From JAZKHE01 sp040385525 (GTDB lineage Bacteria; Bacteroidota; Bacteroidia; UBA4408), in assembly GCA_040385525.1 (NCBI GenBank), contig JAZKHE010000002.1:806001-870000 (forward strand): 64,000 bases of DNA, written 5' to 3'. Both the position numbers and the translations under genes were made by a program. The notes beneath the pieces were generated by a model. It searched no databases. It was not told where the DNA came from and was given only the letters and a program-made list of their open reading frames with translations. Shown one piece after another: positions 1 to 7,406 of the stretch (the stretch's first letter is position 1; every line of letters starts with the position of its first letter).

Positions 1-752
1 TGATATTCAATAACTGGTTTAGAAACTCTTTCTTCTTTTTTAAATTTTAAATTGTTTGCTGGATTTTCGATAGTTAAAAAAACCGGCAAATCATTCATAT
101 TTAGAACCAAAGTAATTAGATAATCATTTTTATATTCTAATGCTTTATTGTATTCATTTTCAGTCATTCTAAACCTTCCTTTATTTGCTCTAATTCCTTT
201 AACTTCGGCTAAATATAAACTTTCATTTACATTAATTTGAAAATCATATCCATCTCCAAACAATCTTGCATCTTCTAAAATTCCATTTTTAAATTGGTCA
301 ATAGAATTGAAATTATTCATAAAATAAAGTTCAGCTTCTAATCCAGTTTCTTGTAATTTTTTAAATCTTGATTTTACAATTGGAGTAACTTCAACAAAAA
401 TTTCTTTGACTTTGTAGTTTTCTTTAAGGTATAGTTTTACAATATTTGCATAACCGTTCACATTTTCATTTCCAAAAAGACTATCAATCAAATATTTTCG
501 ATGAATGTAAGCATCGCCTTTTTGCCACCAACCTTTTCTTCCATTATTTGGAAAGAAATGGTCAAATAAATCCATTCTGTTTTTTACAGTTCCAACTGTT
601 TCTGCAATGCCAATATTTACACAATATTCATAAAAAGCTGTTTTAGTTTTAAACCCAAATTCATTGATAAAATCATCATTAAATTTTGATAATCCATATC
701 CAATTAGATTAAGGATTTCATAATTTTCGTGCTTATTTCCTTTTACTTCCAT
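1..752 (-). CDS. Putative restriction endonuclease with DUF3883 domain (3' end outside window)
   Basis: An open frame starts at the ATG at 752 and runs off the left edge after 250 codons. The residues encoded at about 245-180 read DGYDF...YLAEVKG, the shape of a PD-(D/E)XK nuclease core as found in DUF3883 proteins: an acidic residue, then a hydrophobic strand ending in E-V-K. A lysine-rich, aromatic N-terminal half precedes it and I cannot assign it. The gene starts 6 bases after the stop of the cytosine methyltransferase and lies in the same reading frame as it, so the two look co-transcribed as a restriction-modification pair. The role as the cutting partner is inferred from the nuclease-like core plus this neighbour. 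DUF3883 also occurs in other defence proteins, so a non-type-II role is possible. Confidence 0.6.
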   Translation of the reverse strand, partial: MEVKGNKHENYEILNLIGYGLSKFNDDFINEFGFKTKTAFYEYCVNIGIAETVGTVKNRMDLFDHFFPNNGRKGWWQKGDAYIHRKYLIDSLFGNENVNGYANIVKLYLKENYKVKEIFVEVTPIVKSRFKKLQETGLEAELYFMNNFNSIDQFKNGILEDARLFGDGYDFQINVNESLYLAEVKGIRANKGRFRMTENEYNKALEYKNDYLITLVLNMNDLPVFLTIENPANNLKFKKEERVSKPVIEY

Positions 753-758
753 AAATTT

Positions 759-1574
759 TTAAGCAACTAATTTTGAATAATTTTTGACTTGTTTTGGGTC
801 AAAAGCAACAATAAAAATTCTTTCACGATTTTGAGGAACATTAGCATGCGTAGCAGAATTTAAAACTTTATGAAATACTTTATAACCTAATTTTATTTCT
901 AAAGTTTCTATAATTGTTTTAAACGTATTTCCATTGTCGTGTGAAACTAAATTTTTTACATTTTCTAAAAACACAACCTTTGGTTTGTGTTTTTCTACAA
1001 TTTGCTCAATGTCAAAAAATAAAGTTCCTCTTGTGTCAGCAAAACCTTTTTGATATCCAGCAATTGAAAACGCTTGGCAAGGAAATCCTGCACATAAAAT
1101 ATCAAATTCGTTTGGAATATAATTTTTATTTCTTTCTTTAGTTATATCTCCAAAGGGTATCTCTCCAAAGTTTTCTCTATATGTTTTTTGTGCTTCGTTA
1201 TTCCATTCACTTGTAAAAACACATTTACCACCTACATTTTGTAAGCCAAGTCTGAAGCCACCTATTCCTGCAAATAAATCTATAAATCTGAAAGTGTAAT
1301 TTTCAGGTGTAGGGAAAGGTACTTTTTCAACCTCAAACAATAGTTGTTGCAAAGCATCTTCAGCAACTATAGAAATTTTATCTTGATTTAGTTTGTATTC
1401 TACAAAATTTTGAATTGAATTTAAAGCATCTTTTTCATAATGTTTTTTTGCGCCATTTCTGTAATTATGAAGGTAATGTGTTATAACAGCTTTGTCTTCA
1501 ATTCCTTCAATAAGCCTAATTTGAAAAGCTTTTCCAGCAAAATCATCTATACTTATTGTTTGTTTTAGTTTCAT
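759..1574 (-). CDS. DNA (cytosine-5-)-methyltransferase, lacking target-recognition region and motifs IX-X
   Basis: This is a C5 cytosine methyltransferase, which transfers a methyl group from S-adenosylmethionine to cytosine in a recognition sequence. Visible motifs, counted from the ATG at 1574, are motif I DLFAGIGG near residues 99-106, the catalytic PCQ at about 165-167, ENV at about 204-206 and QNRERIF near 248-254. The protein then stops after roughly 17 more residues. Family members normally continue with a variable target-recognition domain and motifs IX and X (GNAVP), about 100 residues more, and none is visible here. About 90 residues with no recognised motif precede motif I. A longer start at 1607 would use TTG, so the ATG is preferred. 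It could be the first subunit of a split enzyme of the M.AquI kind, or a damaged gene. It sits just upstream of a putative nuclease gene. Confidence 0.85.
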   Translation of the reverse strand: MKLKQTISIDDFAGKAFQIRLIEGIEDKAVITHYLHNYRNGAKKHYEKDALNSIQNFVEYKLNQDKISIVAEDALQQLLFEVEKVPFPTPENYTFRFIDLFAGIGGFRLGLQNVGGKCVFTSEWNNEAQKTYRENFGEIPFGDITKERNKNYIPNEFDILCAGFPCQAFSIAGYQKGFADTRGTLFFDIEQIVEKHKPKVVFLENVKNLVSHDNGNTFKTIIETLEIKLGYKVFHKVLNSATHANVPQNRERIFIVAFDPKQVKNYSKLVA

Positions 1575-1909
1575 TTTATTAAAATAAAATTTGGGTACAA
1601 TATACAAAAAAAAACAGTACTCTTGTTACATCGATTAATGCCTTATGGGCTTGTGATGTCTGTTATTGAAATGGACTTTCATGGTAATGTTGTTCTTAAT
1701 TCTATTTTATTCATTATTTCTTATCTCAATTATAACTAATTAAAAAAACTTAAATTTATTCAACAATACTTAGTTTCTTTGATTAGTTGTTCATTTTTTA
1801 AATTGGCTTATTTTAGTTTTCATTGTACGTTTGTATCAGTATAAAAAATTACTAGTGTGTATTTTAATTAAATGCCAAATTTAAAATTGAACTGTTTTTT
1901 ATTATCAAT
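1575..1909. other. Non-coding gap between methyltransferase and repressor gene
   Basis: I see no credible gene, RNA or strong hairpin in this AT-rich stretch. It separates two leftward genes and presumably holds the methyltransferase promoter, but no clear TTTG / TAnnTTTG pair is present on the minus strand close to 1574. Confidence 0.4.
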
Positions 1910-2668
1910 TTACCTTTTCATCTCTACTCTATAAGATTGTAAAAACTTAATTACTTTATCAATATCTAAATCTTGTTGCTTAAACTCTCCAATATTTACA
2001 CTACAAACAAAACTCCAAAGCTCTAATATTTCTGAGCTATTTAGCTTATACGATTCGTAGTTAACATTGTCTGATTGAAAAATAAATTTGTCAGTTTTTT
2101 TAGCATCCAATCTAAACAATCGTTTATATACAATGCCATCATTTTTTGTAAGTACAATGTAAGTTTCTCCATCTTTTACATCGTTTAACGATTCCACATA
2201 TTTACCCACAACTAATGAACCTGTTTTTAGTGGTGGCATCGAATCTCCTTTAATTGCAAAGGCTCTGTGCTTACCAACTATTTTAAATGGTAAATTCATT
2301 ACGGGCAATTCTTGCACATAATTTGGATTTGCATATCCTGTTAAATAACCAGCCGATGCTTTTTCGGGAACTACTTCAATAATATCATTATTGTCTTTAT
2401 CAACCATAACCGGAAACAACAATCTGTTTTTTCCAATTTTAATTAAAGCTTCGGGGTCTGTTTTCGATAAATCAGCTCTTACCAAAGCATCAATGGCTAC
2501 ATGAAAATAGTCAGCCATTTTAATCAACATTTCGTAAGTTGGTTCTGCTCGTCCTTCTTCATAAGAACCCAAACGCGAACGTGTAATAGCTAATTCAATA
2601 GATAATTGGTCTTGCGAAATCTTTTTTAAGTTCCTTAAAACCTTAATGTTTTTGGCAAAATTCGACAT
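1910..2668 (-). CDS. XRE-family repressor with S24 (LexA/CI-like) self-cleavage domain
   Basis: The protein has an N-terminal helix-turn-helix (about residues 5-58, including ISQDQLSIELAITRSRLGSYE) and a C-terminal S24 domain with the nucleophile serine in GDSM (about Ser143) and the general-base lysine in VYKRL (about Lys182). An Ala-Gly pair in ASAGYL (about 106-107) fits the self-cleavage site of LexA and phage CI proteins. Such repressors are inactivated by RecA-stimulated cleavage, so the target genes may be DNA-damage induced. A longer start at 2686 would use GTG and would lie upstream of the transcription start predicted from the -7 box at 2686-2693, so the ATG at 2668 is chosen. Two palindromes just upstream suggest autorepression. 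No phage genes surround it. It could control the neighbouring restriction-modification genes, but this is only inference. Confidence 0.85.
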   Translation of the reverse strand: MSNFAKNIKVLRNLKKISQDQLSIELAITRSRLGSYEEGRAEPTYEMLIKMADYFHVAIDALVRADLSKTDPEALIKIGKNRLLFPVMVDKDNNDIIEVVPEKASAGYLTGYANPNYVQELPVMNLPFKIVGKHRAFAIKGDSMPPLKTGSLVVGKYVESLNDVKDGETYIVLTKNDGIVYKRLFRLDAKKTDKFIFQSDNVNYESYKLNSSEILELWSFVCSVNIGEFKQQDLDIDKVIKFLQSYRVEMKR

Positions 2669-2670
2669 TA

Positions 2671-2707
2671 CTAAATTATTTAGCACAAATATACTAAATA
2701 TCTTAGT
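2671..2707 (-). promoter_or_regulatory. Twin operators around the repressor promoter
   Basis: A perfect 13-base palindrome CTAAATTATTTAG lies at 2671-2683 and a second one, ACTAA-5-TTAGT, at 2693-2707. Between them, on the minus strand, is TATATTTG (2686-2693), a perfect Bacteroidota -7 box. No good -33 box follows. The two palindromes share the half-site CTAA/TTAG and would cover the start point and the spacer of this promoter, the classic layout for an autorepressor. Confidence 0.6.
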
Positions 2708-2799
2708 AATTTTAAAAAGAAAAATTTTGAGATAGGGAACGAACTGTTGTACACATGGATTTGGATTCGTTTTTTATGGATTGACTTGCTTTAAATAGT

Positions 2800-3252
2800 T
2801 TACTTAACAACTTCAATAGCATTAACATCTAAAATAGCATCGGTGTGGTGGTGCCCAGAATGTGCACCATAAAAAGTACCTGTAATTTTTACTTTTTTGT
2901 TTTTGTATGCACTTAACTTTATTCCGTTGCGTGGGTTTAATTGAACTTTATCTAAATTGTATTTGCTAGTATTAAAATCGCCTTCTTCAATTACTTTTTC
3001 GTTCGATAAAACATTTATTGCTTTACTTAAAATTAAATAATAGCCATCCTCAATCATATCTGTTTTTGGGTTTTCGCCAAAGCCTGGAGGACCATAAAAA
3101 CGCTCCAGTTTTATTATGCCAGTAATACTCGAAATTTTTGGCTCAAAGTAATAATCTATTGCTTTATTTTGTTGTTGCTTAATTTTTAATGTTGTGCCAT
3201 TAAAATAAATTGAGCTACAGCATAACAAAATACTAGTAAATAAAAGTTTCAT
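2800..3252 (-). CDS. Secreted DUF4431-like protein
   Basis: The protein has 150 residues with an N-terminal signal peptide (MKLLFTSILLCCSSIYF). The remainder contains a strand-rich domain ending in VKITGTFYGAHSGHHHTDAIL, which matches the family signature of DUF4431: a hydrophobic strand followed by G-T-L/F-x-x-A-H-T/S-G-H-H-H-T. The clustered histidines could bind metal, though no function is established for the family. It lies downstream of the fic gene on the same strand, with a TGTTCA/TGAACA repeat at 3310-3362 in its upstream region. That repeat also occurs upstream of fic, so the two genes may respond to the same regulator. Confidence 0.7.
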   Translation of the reverse strand: MKLLFTSILLCCSSIYFNGTTLKIKQQQNKAIDYYFEPKISSITGIIKLERFYGPPGFGENPKTDMIEDGYYLILSKAINVLSNEKVIEEGDFNTSKYNLDKVQLNPRNGIKLSAYKNKKVKITGTFYGAHSGHHHTDAILDVNAIEVVK

Positions 3253-3309
3253 ATTAGTTGTTTTTTTGTTTCTAAATCAGTTCTAAAATAAATTTATCAA
3301 ATTTTTAAT

Positions 3310-3362
3310 ATGTTCATTTTTTTATAAAAAAATGAACATATAACCAAAACATGTCCACTTTT
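3310..3362. repeat. TGTTCA/TGAACA repeat, copy A
   Basis: This is an imperfect palindrome with TGTTCA on the left and TGAACA on the right, separated by an A/T run, followed by ATATAACCAAAACATGTCCACTT. It is closely similar to two copies upstream of fic (4479-4531 and 4545-4597). It overlaps the last bases of fic and lies upstream of the DUF4431 gene, so it could be an operator or a recombination remnant. Confidence 0.6.
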
Positions 3363-4482
3363 AAGATTGTAGTATTTTAAGTAAATCATTATTTACGTAA
3401 AACACTTCTCTACCTTCTTCGTTGGCAGATAGCACACCTAATTTTACTAATTGCTGCATATATTTTGTTAGCGTGGTTCTACTTGTAGCGCCCGTTATTT
3501 CGCCTACTAGCTTTTGTTTAATATAGGGTTGCGAAAATATTGCTTGATTTAATTCTAACGAATACCATTTTAATTTAGCTTGCGCATATTTATGTGTGGC
3601 AGTCATTTGCGTTAAAATCTCATCAATTTTTTGGTTGGTAATTTGTGCCATACTTTCAACTGCAGTTAGCATATAAATTATCCATGGTTTCCAAGCCTGG
3701 CGTTGCGTTACACCTGCTAACAAATGGTAATACTCATCTTTATGATGAATGATGTATTTACTTAAATACAAAACAGGATGCGATAATAATTTTTGATTTA
3801 CTAAATACAATAAATTTAAAATACGCCCTGTTCTTCCGTTACCATCAATAAATGGATGTATGGCTTCAAATTGATAATGTGCAATGGCCATTTTTAATAA
3901 AGGATCAAACTCGTTTTGCTTATTTAAAAACTCAAATAAATTAGTTATTTTTTTTTCTACAATTCCTGTTCCACGCGGTGGAGTATAAACAATTTCGCCC
4001 GCTTTAAATTCGCTTTGTCCGCGTTTAATAACCACTTGTGATTGTGGCGGACGAATACCTTGTTTTGTTTTTTTTATTTGTTGAAATATTTTAATGGCAA
4101 TTGATTTATCAAACTTTTGGTTTTTAAGCAAAGCATTGTATCCACCCCACATGGCTTCTCTGTATTTTAAAACTTCTTTGGTGGCAGCATTTGCATATTC
4201 TTCTTTTACGGTGTCGCTTACGGCTTTGTATAGCTCGTCTTCGGTAGTAAAAATATTTTCGATAGCAGTAGAAGTTTGCGCTTCTTGCAATGCAATAGTA
4301 TTTACCAACATTAATGGGTTGGGTATGCGCAAAATATTTTTGTTAAGCTCTGCCAAAGCTCTAGAGGCTAAGCCCCATTTTAGTAAAACTTGTTTGTCTA
4401 TAATGTCTTCCGAAATAGGTAAATCGGGCAAATCATTGTAAGGCAAATTTCTATCGAACTTTGGTTTTTTTAATTTGTTCAT
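3361..4482 (-). CDS. Fic-domain protein AMPylator with winged-helix C-terminus
   Basis: Fic enzymes transfer AMP (or another nucleotide group) to hydroxyl side chains of target proteins. The complete catalytic motif HPFIDGNGRTGR is at residues 209-220. An N-terminal inhibitory helix motif S-x-x-x-E-N is visible as STAIEN (71-76), which holds the enzyme inactive by placing a glutamate into the ATP site. Residues from about 310 onward look like a winged helix (LVGEITGATSRTTLTKYMQQLVKLGVL), common in stand-alone bacterial Fic proteins of this length (373 residues). The promoter at 4509-4540 is surrounded by TGTTCA repeats, so self-control through the C-terminal DNA-binding part is plausible. No partner antitoxin gene is next to it, consistent with built-in inhibition. 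Confidence 0.92.
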   Translation of the reverse strand: MNKLKKPKFDRNLPYNDLPDLPISEDIIDKQVLLKWGLASRALAELNKNILRIPNPLMLVNTIALQEAQTSTAIENIFTTEDELYKAVSDTVKEEYANAATKEVLKYREAMWGGYNALLKNQKFDKSIAIKIFQQIKKTKQGIRPPQSQVVIKRGQSEFKAGEIVYTPPRGTGIVEKKITNLFEFLNKQNEFDPLLKMAIAHYQFEAIHPFIDGNGRTGRILNLLYLVNQKLLSHPVLYLSKYIIHHKDEYYHLLAGVTQRQAWKPWIIYMLTAVESMAQITNQKIDEILTQMTATHKYAQAKLKWYSLELNQAIFSQPYIKQKLVGEITGATSRTTLTKYMQQLVKLGVLSANEEGREVFYVNNDLLKILQS

Positions 4483-4600
4483 TTTTGTACTATAATTTGG
4501 ACATATAGCAAAAATACGTTCATTTTTTTAGAATAACAAACATCATGTTCACTTTTTAATAAAAAATGAACATATAGCCAAAACGTGTTCAGTTTTTAAA
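4479..4600. repeat. Tandem TGTTCA/TGAACA-type repeats, copies B and C
   Basis: Copy B (4479-4531) covers the fic start codon and promoter -7 box. Copy C (4545-4597) reads TGTTCACTTTTTAAT..ATGAACATATAGCCAAAACGTGTTCAG. Both align with copy A at 3310-3362, sharing the order GTTCA, A/T run, ACATATA, C-AAAA, and GTTCA. The outer copies therefore flank the fic gene as direct repeats. No transposase is present. Confidence 0.6.
4509..4540 (-). promoter_or_regulatory. fic promoter
   Basis: Read on the minus strand, TTTG (4537-4540) and TATTTTTG (4509-4516) are separated by 20 bases, an exact fit to the Bacteroidota housekeeping promoter. The start point falls near 4502, about 20 bases before the fic ATG. 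The TGTTCA repeats overlap both ends of it. Confidence 0.65.
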
Positions 4601-4670
4601 ATAGATTAAGAACAAGTAATTTCAAATTATATTGTTTCATTTTAGTTTTCATTATTCTTACTTAGCAACA

Positions 4671-4906
4671 ATGAAAACTATTGATAGAAAAACTGAAATT
4701 ATAACTGTTTCGGCAAAAAGGTTTTAGCGCAGTTTCTATGCACAATATAGCGCTAGCTTTAGATATTAAAGCAGCAAGTTTATACAACCATATAAAATCT
4801 AAACAAGAAATTTTAGTTTTAATTATTATTGATATTGCCAAAGAGTTTACGCAATCAATAAATGTAATTGCAAAAAGAAAAGATTCGTTACTTATAAAAC
4901 TCGAAA
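4671..4906 (+). pseudogene. Broken tetR copy (duplicate of the gene at 11494)
   Basis: Bases 4671-4906 align along their whole length with 11494-11743 at roughly nine in ten positions. One 14-base deletion occurs just after codon 12. The intact gene has the 10-base word TTTCGGCAAA twice, 14 bases apart, and the broken copy has it once, so slippage between the two words explains the loss. The frame shifts and meets TAG at once. Homology stops near 4906, leaving only the first 40 percent of the gene. The copy sits directly left of the purine cluster, while the intact gene sits directly right of it. Confidence 0.9.
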
Positions 4907-4929
4907 TTAAAAAAGAGAAAGTAGTTTTT

Positions 4930-5012
4930 TTACCACAGAGACAATAAGAACACAGAGATTCACGGAGCTGTTAACTCTGTGTTTCTCCATGTAATTCGTG
5001 TCTCCGTGGTTA
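4930..5012. repeat. Imperfect palindromic intergenic repeat (ACCACAGAGACA type)
   Basis: The left arm begins TTACCACAGAGACA and the right arm ends TGTCTCCGTGGTTAA. Between them are pairs such as CACAGAGATTCACGGAG and CTCTGTGTTTCTCCATG. The whole folds into a long imperfect hairpin. From general familiarity, sequences of this wording recur in intergenic positions of many environmental bacteria. It lies between the broken tetR and the end of the purine operon and could act as a terminator for the latter. Confidence 0.65.
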
Positions 5013-5023
5013 ACAGATATAAA

Positions 5024-6469
5024 TTAATTTACAGCACTCTTTCTTCTTCCTTCTAAAATTTTTAAGAAAGATCGTGTTCTAATTTCTTCCATTGTTAAAC
5101 CGGTAGCTGTAACATCTTCGGCACTAATTGCTCCACAATTCATAGCGCGTAAAAAATAATTTAGTAAGCCTTGTCCTGTTGCTGCATCATCAAAAACGTC
5201 ATCTGTTAAAGTTGCTCTGGCAGCCTTTTCAACAAAGGCTTTTAAACGTTTTGCTGCATCTTCATAACTCTCTAAAAAGAAAGAATAAACTGCTGCATAA
5301 CGCATAGGGAATTGTGCAGGATTTAAGTCCCAACCTTGATACAACCCTTTCCATAACGAATAGCGCGTATGATCATAGGCTTTTTTCCAACTGCGTTGTA
5401 CAATTTTTTTGTTTTCTGCAATTTGTTCTGCTGTTAAATTATCACCTCTGTGTGGTCCAATTGGCATTATATTAGTTGCCCCATCAGAAAGCCAAATGCC
5501 TGTTGCTCCTAAAGATACTTTCATAAAATGATGCGCGAAATCACAAACAGCATGCCCCATATCTTGATATTTTGCTGTAATGTTACAAGCGGCAGTATAA
5601 TCGTATGTTCCAAAAGCAGTAGCAATCATACGGCCTTTACTAGCTTCTACAAAAGTGCGTAATGGATTTTTTCCATCTTTATCAATTACCGCTTGAGTAG
5701 TTTCTACCATCATTTCCATTTTAAGCGAACCACTTTCAATTTTTGTATTTGCTTCAATCATTTCAAATAATTTTACCAAAGCACTTACTTGTTCGGGTAT
5801 AGTAACTTTTGGTAACATTACAACAAAGTTGTTTGGTAATTTTCCGTTAGTTAATTCCGATAAAGTAGTTAAAAATATATCAAGTGTTCTTGCACCGCGT
5901 TCTTTCATATCTTCGGTAAAAGGTTTTATTCTTATACCAATAAAAGGTGATAATGAATTGGCTTGCATGCCTTTTGCTACTTCGGTTGCAGCTTGTACAG
6001 CGGTAGCATCTTCTTCTTCCCAAGAGCGATTTCCAAAACCATCTTCAAAATCAATTCTAAAATCTTCGAGCGCTTCTGTATTTAATTTATTAATTACTTT
6101 ATTGTAAGTTGTATAAGATAACCATGCACTTTCTTTTTTTCTTTCTTGCTCAGATAAAGCATCTAATTTTTTGATTAAATTATTTATTTCTGCTGTGTTA
6201 GAAGGAAGAGTTTCATGTCCATTAAGTTCAATTGCTTTTGCAAATTCAACAAAGTTGGGGGCATTATTTAAAAGTGTTTTCATAGCTGCTTGTCCCATTT
6301 TTGCTGCTGAATCAGAGCTAAATAAATCGGCTCCACCGTAAACAGTATGCACAGGTTGTCTATCGGGTTTATCGCCGGGATAAATTTTTTGAAATGCTTT
6401 ATTTGCTTTTCCTAATTCGTTTAGAATGGATTCTCTTTCGTTGTTTGGAATAGATTGTTTCATATTCAT
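5024..6469 (-). CDS. DUF6986 / HpcH-HpaI aldolase-like enzyme of the purine cluster
   Basis: The protein has 481 residues and a fold related to the HpcH/HpaI aldolase, citrate lyase and malate synthase group. Acidic residues expected to bind magnesium appear in MEMMVET (about Glu256) and GTYDYTA (about Asp290), and an earlier conserved block reads RIDFEDGFG (138-146). I recognise it as the DUF6986 family, which as far as I recall is often found beside ureide-pathway genes. Here it is the last gene of the run allB, allantoicase, uraD, uraH, so it probably acts on ureidoglycolate or glyoxylate released by allantoicase. A lyase, or a condensation like malate synthase, would both fit the fold. 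No ureidoglycolate lyase of the AllA type is in the window. The exact reaction is not known to me. Confidence 0.75.
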   Translation of the reverse strand: MNMKQSIPNNERESILNELGKANKAFQKIYPGDKPDRQPVHTVYGGADLFSSDSAAKMGQAAMKTLLNNAPNFVEFAKAIELNGHETLPSNTAEINNLIKKLDALSEQERKKESAWLSYTTYNKVINKLNTEALEDFRIDFEDGFGNRSWEEEDATAVQAATEVAKGMQANSLSPFIGIRIKPFTEDMKERGARTLDIFLTTLSELTNGKLPNNFVVMLPKVTIPEQVSALVKLFEMIEANTKIESGSLKMEMMVETTQAVIDKDGKNPLRTFVEASKGRMIATAFGTYDYTAACNITAKYQDMGHAVCDFAHHFMKVSLGATGIWLSDGATNIMPIGPHRGDNLTAEQIAENKKIVQRSWKKAYDHTRYSLWKGLYQGWDLNPAQFPMRYAAVYSFFLESYEDAAKRLKAFVEKAARATLTDDVFDDAATGQGLLNYFLRAMNCGAISAEDVTATGLTMEEIRTRSFLKILEGRRKSAVN

Positions 6470-6513
6470 TTACTGTTTAGTTTGATTGAGTATTCAAATA
6501 TTATTTTTTATTA

Positions 6514-6855
6514 TCAACTGCCTCTGTATGTTGAAAACCCAAAAGGGTTTAAAAGTAAGGGCACATGATAATGTGATGTGTCTTTTGTTTCGAAAGTAAT
6601 AGTCACTGATGGGTAAAATGCTTTTATTCCTTGCGCTTTAAAATAAGAAGCTGTATCAAATACCAAACGATAAATACCGGGATTTAAAGTTACATCATTC
6701 GATAGTAAACCGGGAAGTCTGCCGTCTGAATTTGTTTCGCCTTTTCCTATAACTATCCACAATCCATCGTTTGTTGGTTTTTCTAATACAATTAAAACTC
6801 CTTGTGCAGGTTTTCCTTTTGATGTATCTAAAATATGTGTTGTAATTTGACTCAT
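6514..6855 (-). CDS. uraH: 5-hydroxyisourate hydrolase (transthyretin-like)
   Basis: This 113-residue enzyme opens 5-hydroxyisourate to OHCU, the second step of urate breakdown. The N-terminal block ITTHILDTSKGKPAQGV carries the family's first catalytic histidine, and the protein ends in the diagnostic YRGS tetrapeptide. Its length is normal for the soluble bacterial form, with no fused decarboxylase. It is the fourth gene of a leftward operon, 45 bases after uraD, and is followed by the DUF6986 enzyme. Confidence 0.95.
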   Translation of the reverse strand: MSQITTHILDTSKGKPAQGVLIVLEKPTNDGLWIVIGKGETNSDGRLPGLLSNDVTLNPGIYRLVFDTASYFKAQGIKAFYPSVTITFETKDTSHYHVPLLLNPFGFSTYRGS

Positions 6856-6900
6856 TGTTTTTATTTTTTGTTTTGTTTCGCCGAATGCTGCGCATTTGAC

Positions 6901-7404
6901 TCATGCTAATAATTTTTCAAGACGAATGTGAGTAATTTTATTTTGTTCGTTCATCGCAATTTTAAGTTCCTTGTCTGCATCATTTGATATTCGTGCGTTT
7001 AGTAAAGCTAACATTTCTTCTGCTGATTTTCCGGTAGCGCATACAATAAAAATATATCCAAATTTTTTTTCATATGTTTCATTTCCTTCCGCTAGAGCAA
7101 TTAGCGTGTTCTGTGTTGCTGAATTTACACCTGCTTGTTCGCCACCTGCCCATTCTTTAGTTGAGGCAAATTTTTTCTCTAAATTTTTTAAATCACCAAT
7201 TTTTGGGTGGTGTGTAAATGCTTCCAATCCATCTTGTGTAGTACAGTTTTCCCAAATTTTATCTGACGCTAACAATAATTCTTCTTTATTTTTAAAAGGT
7301 TTTTTAGCTGCTAATAAATTTGCCCAAGTTGTTGAACCGCAACATTTAAAAAGTTCATCGAACAATTTTTCTGTACTTAAATTATTTAATTCGTTTATGT
7401 TCAT
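6901..7404 (-). CDS. uraD: OHCU decarboxylase
   Basis: This 167-residue enzyme decarboxylates 2-oxo-4-hydroxy-4-carboxy-5-ureidoimidazoline to S-allantoin. Conserved blocks seen are FTHHPKIGD (about residues 63-71), holding the catalytic histidine, and GEQAGVNSA (about 88-96), holding the glutamate. The length is typical. The start lies 2 bases after the stop of the allantoicase gene, so the two are translationally linked. With uraH it completes the stereospecific conversion of the PuuD product to allantoin. Confidence 0.93.
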   Translation of the reverse strand: MNINELNNLSTEKLFDELFKCCGSTTWANLLAAKKPFKNKEELLLASDKIWENCTTQDGLEAFTHHPKIGDLKNLEKKFASTKEWAGGEQAGVNSATQNTLIALAEGNETYEKKFGYIFIVCATGKSAEEMLALLNARISNDADKELKIAMNEQNKITHIRLEKLLA

Positions 7405-7406
7405 TT

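Noticed and set aside
1910..2668. Prophage repressor
   Set aside because: No phage structural, replication or integrase genes lie nearby; stand-alone S24 repressors are common in this phylum.
5024..6469. Plain malate synthase
   Set aside because: The chain is too short for malate synthase G and lacks its typical signature; the purine context and overall pattern fit the DUF6986 group better.
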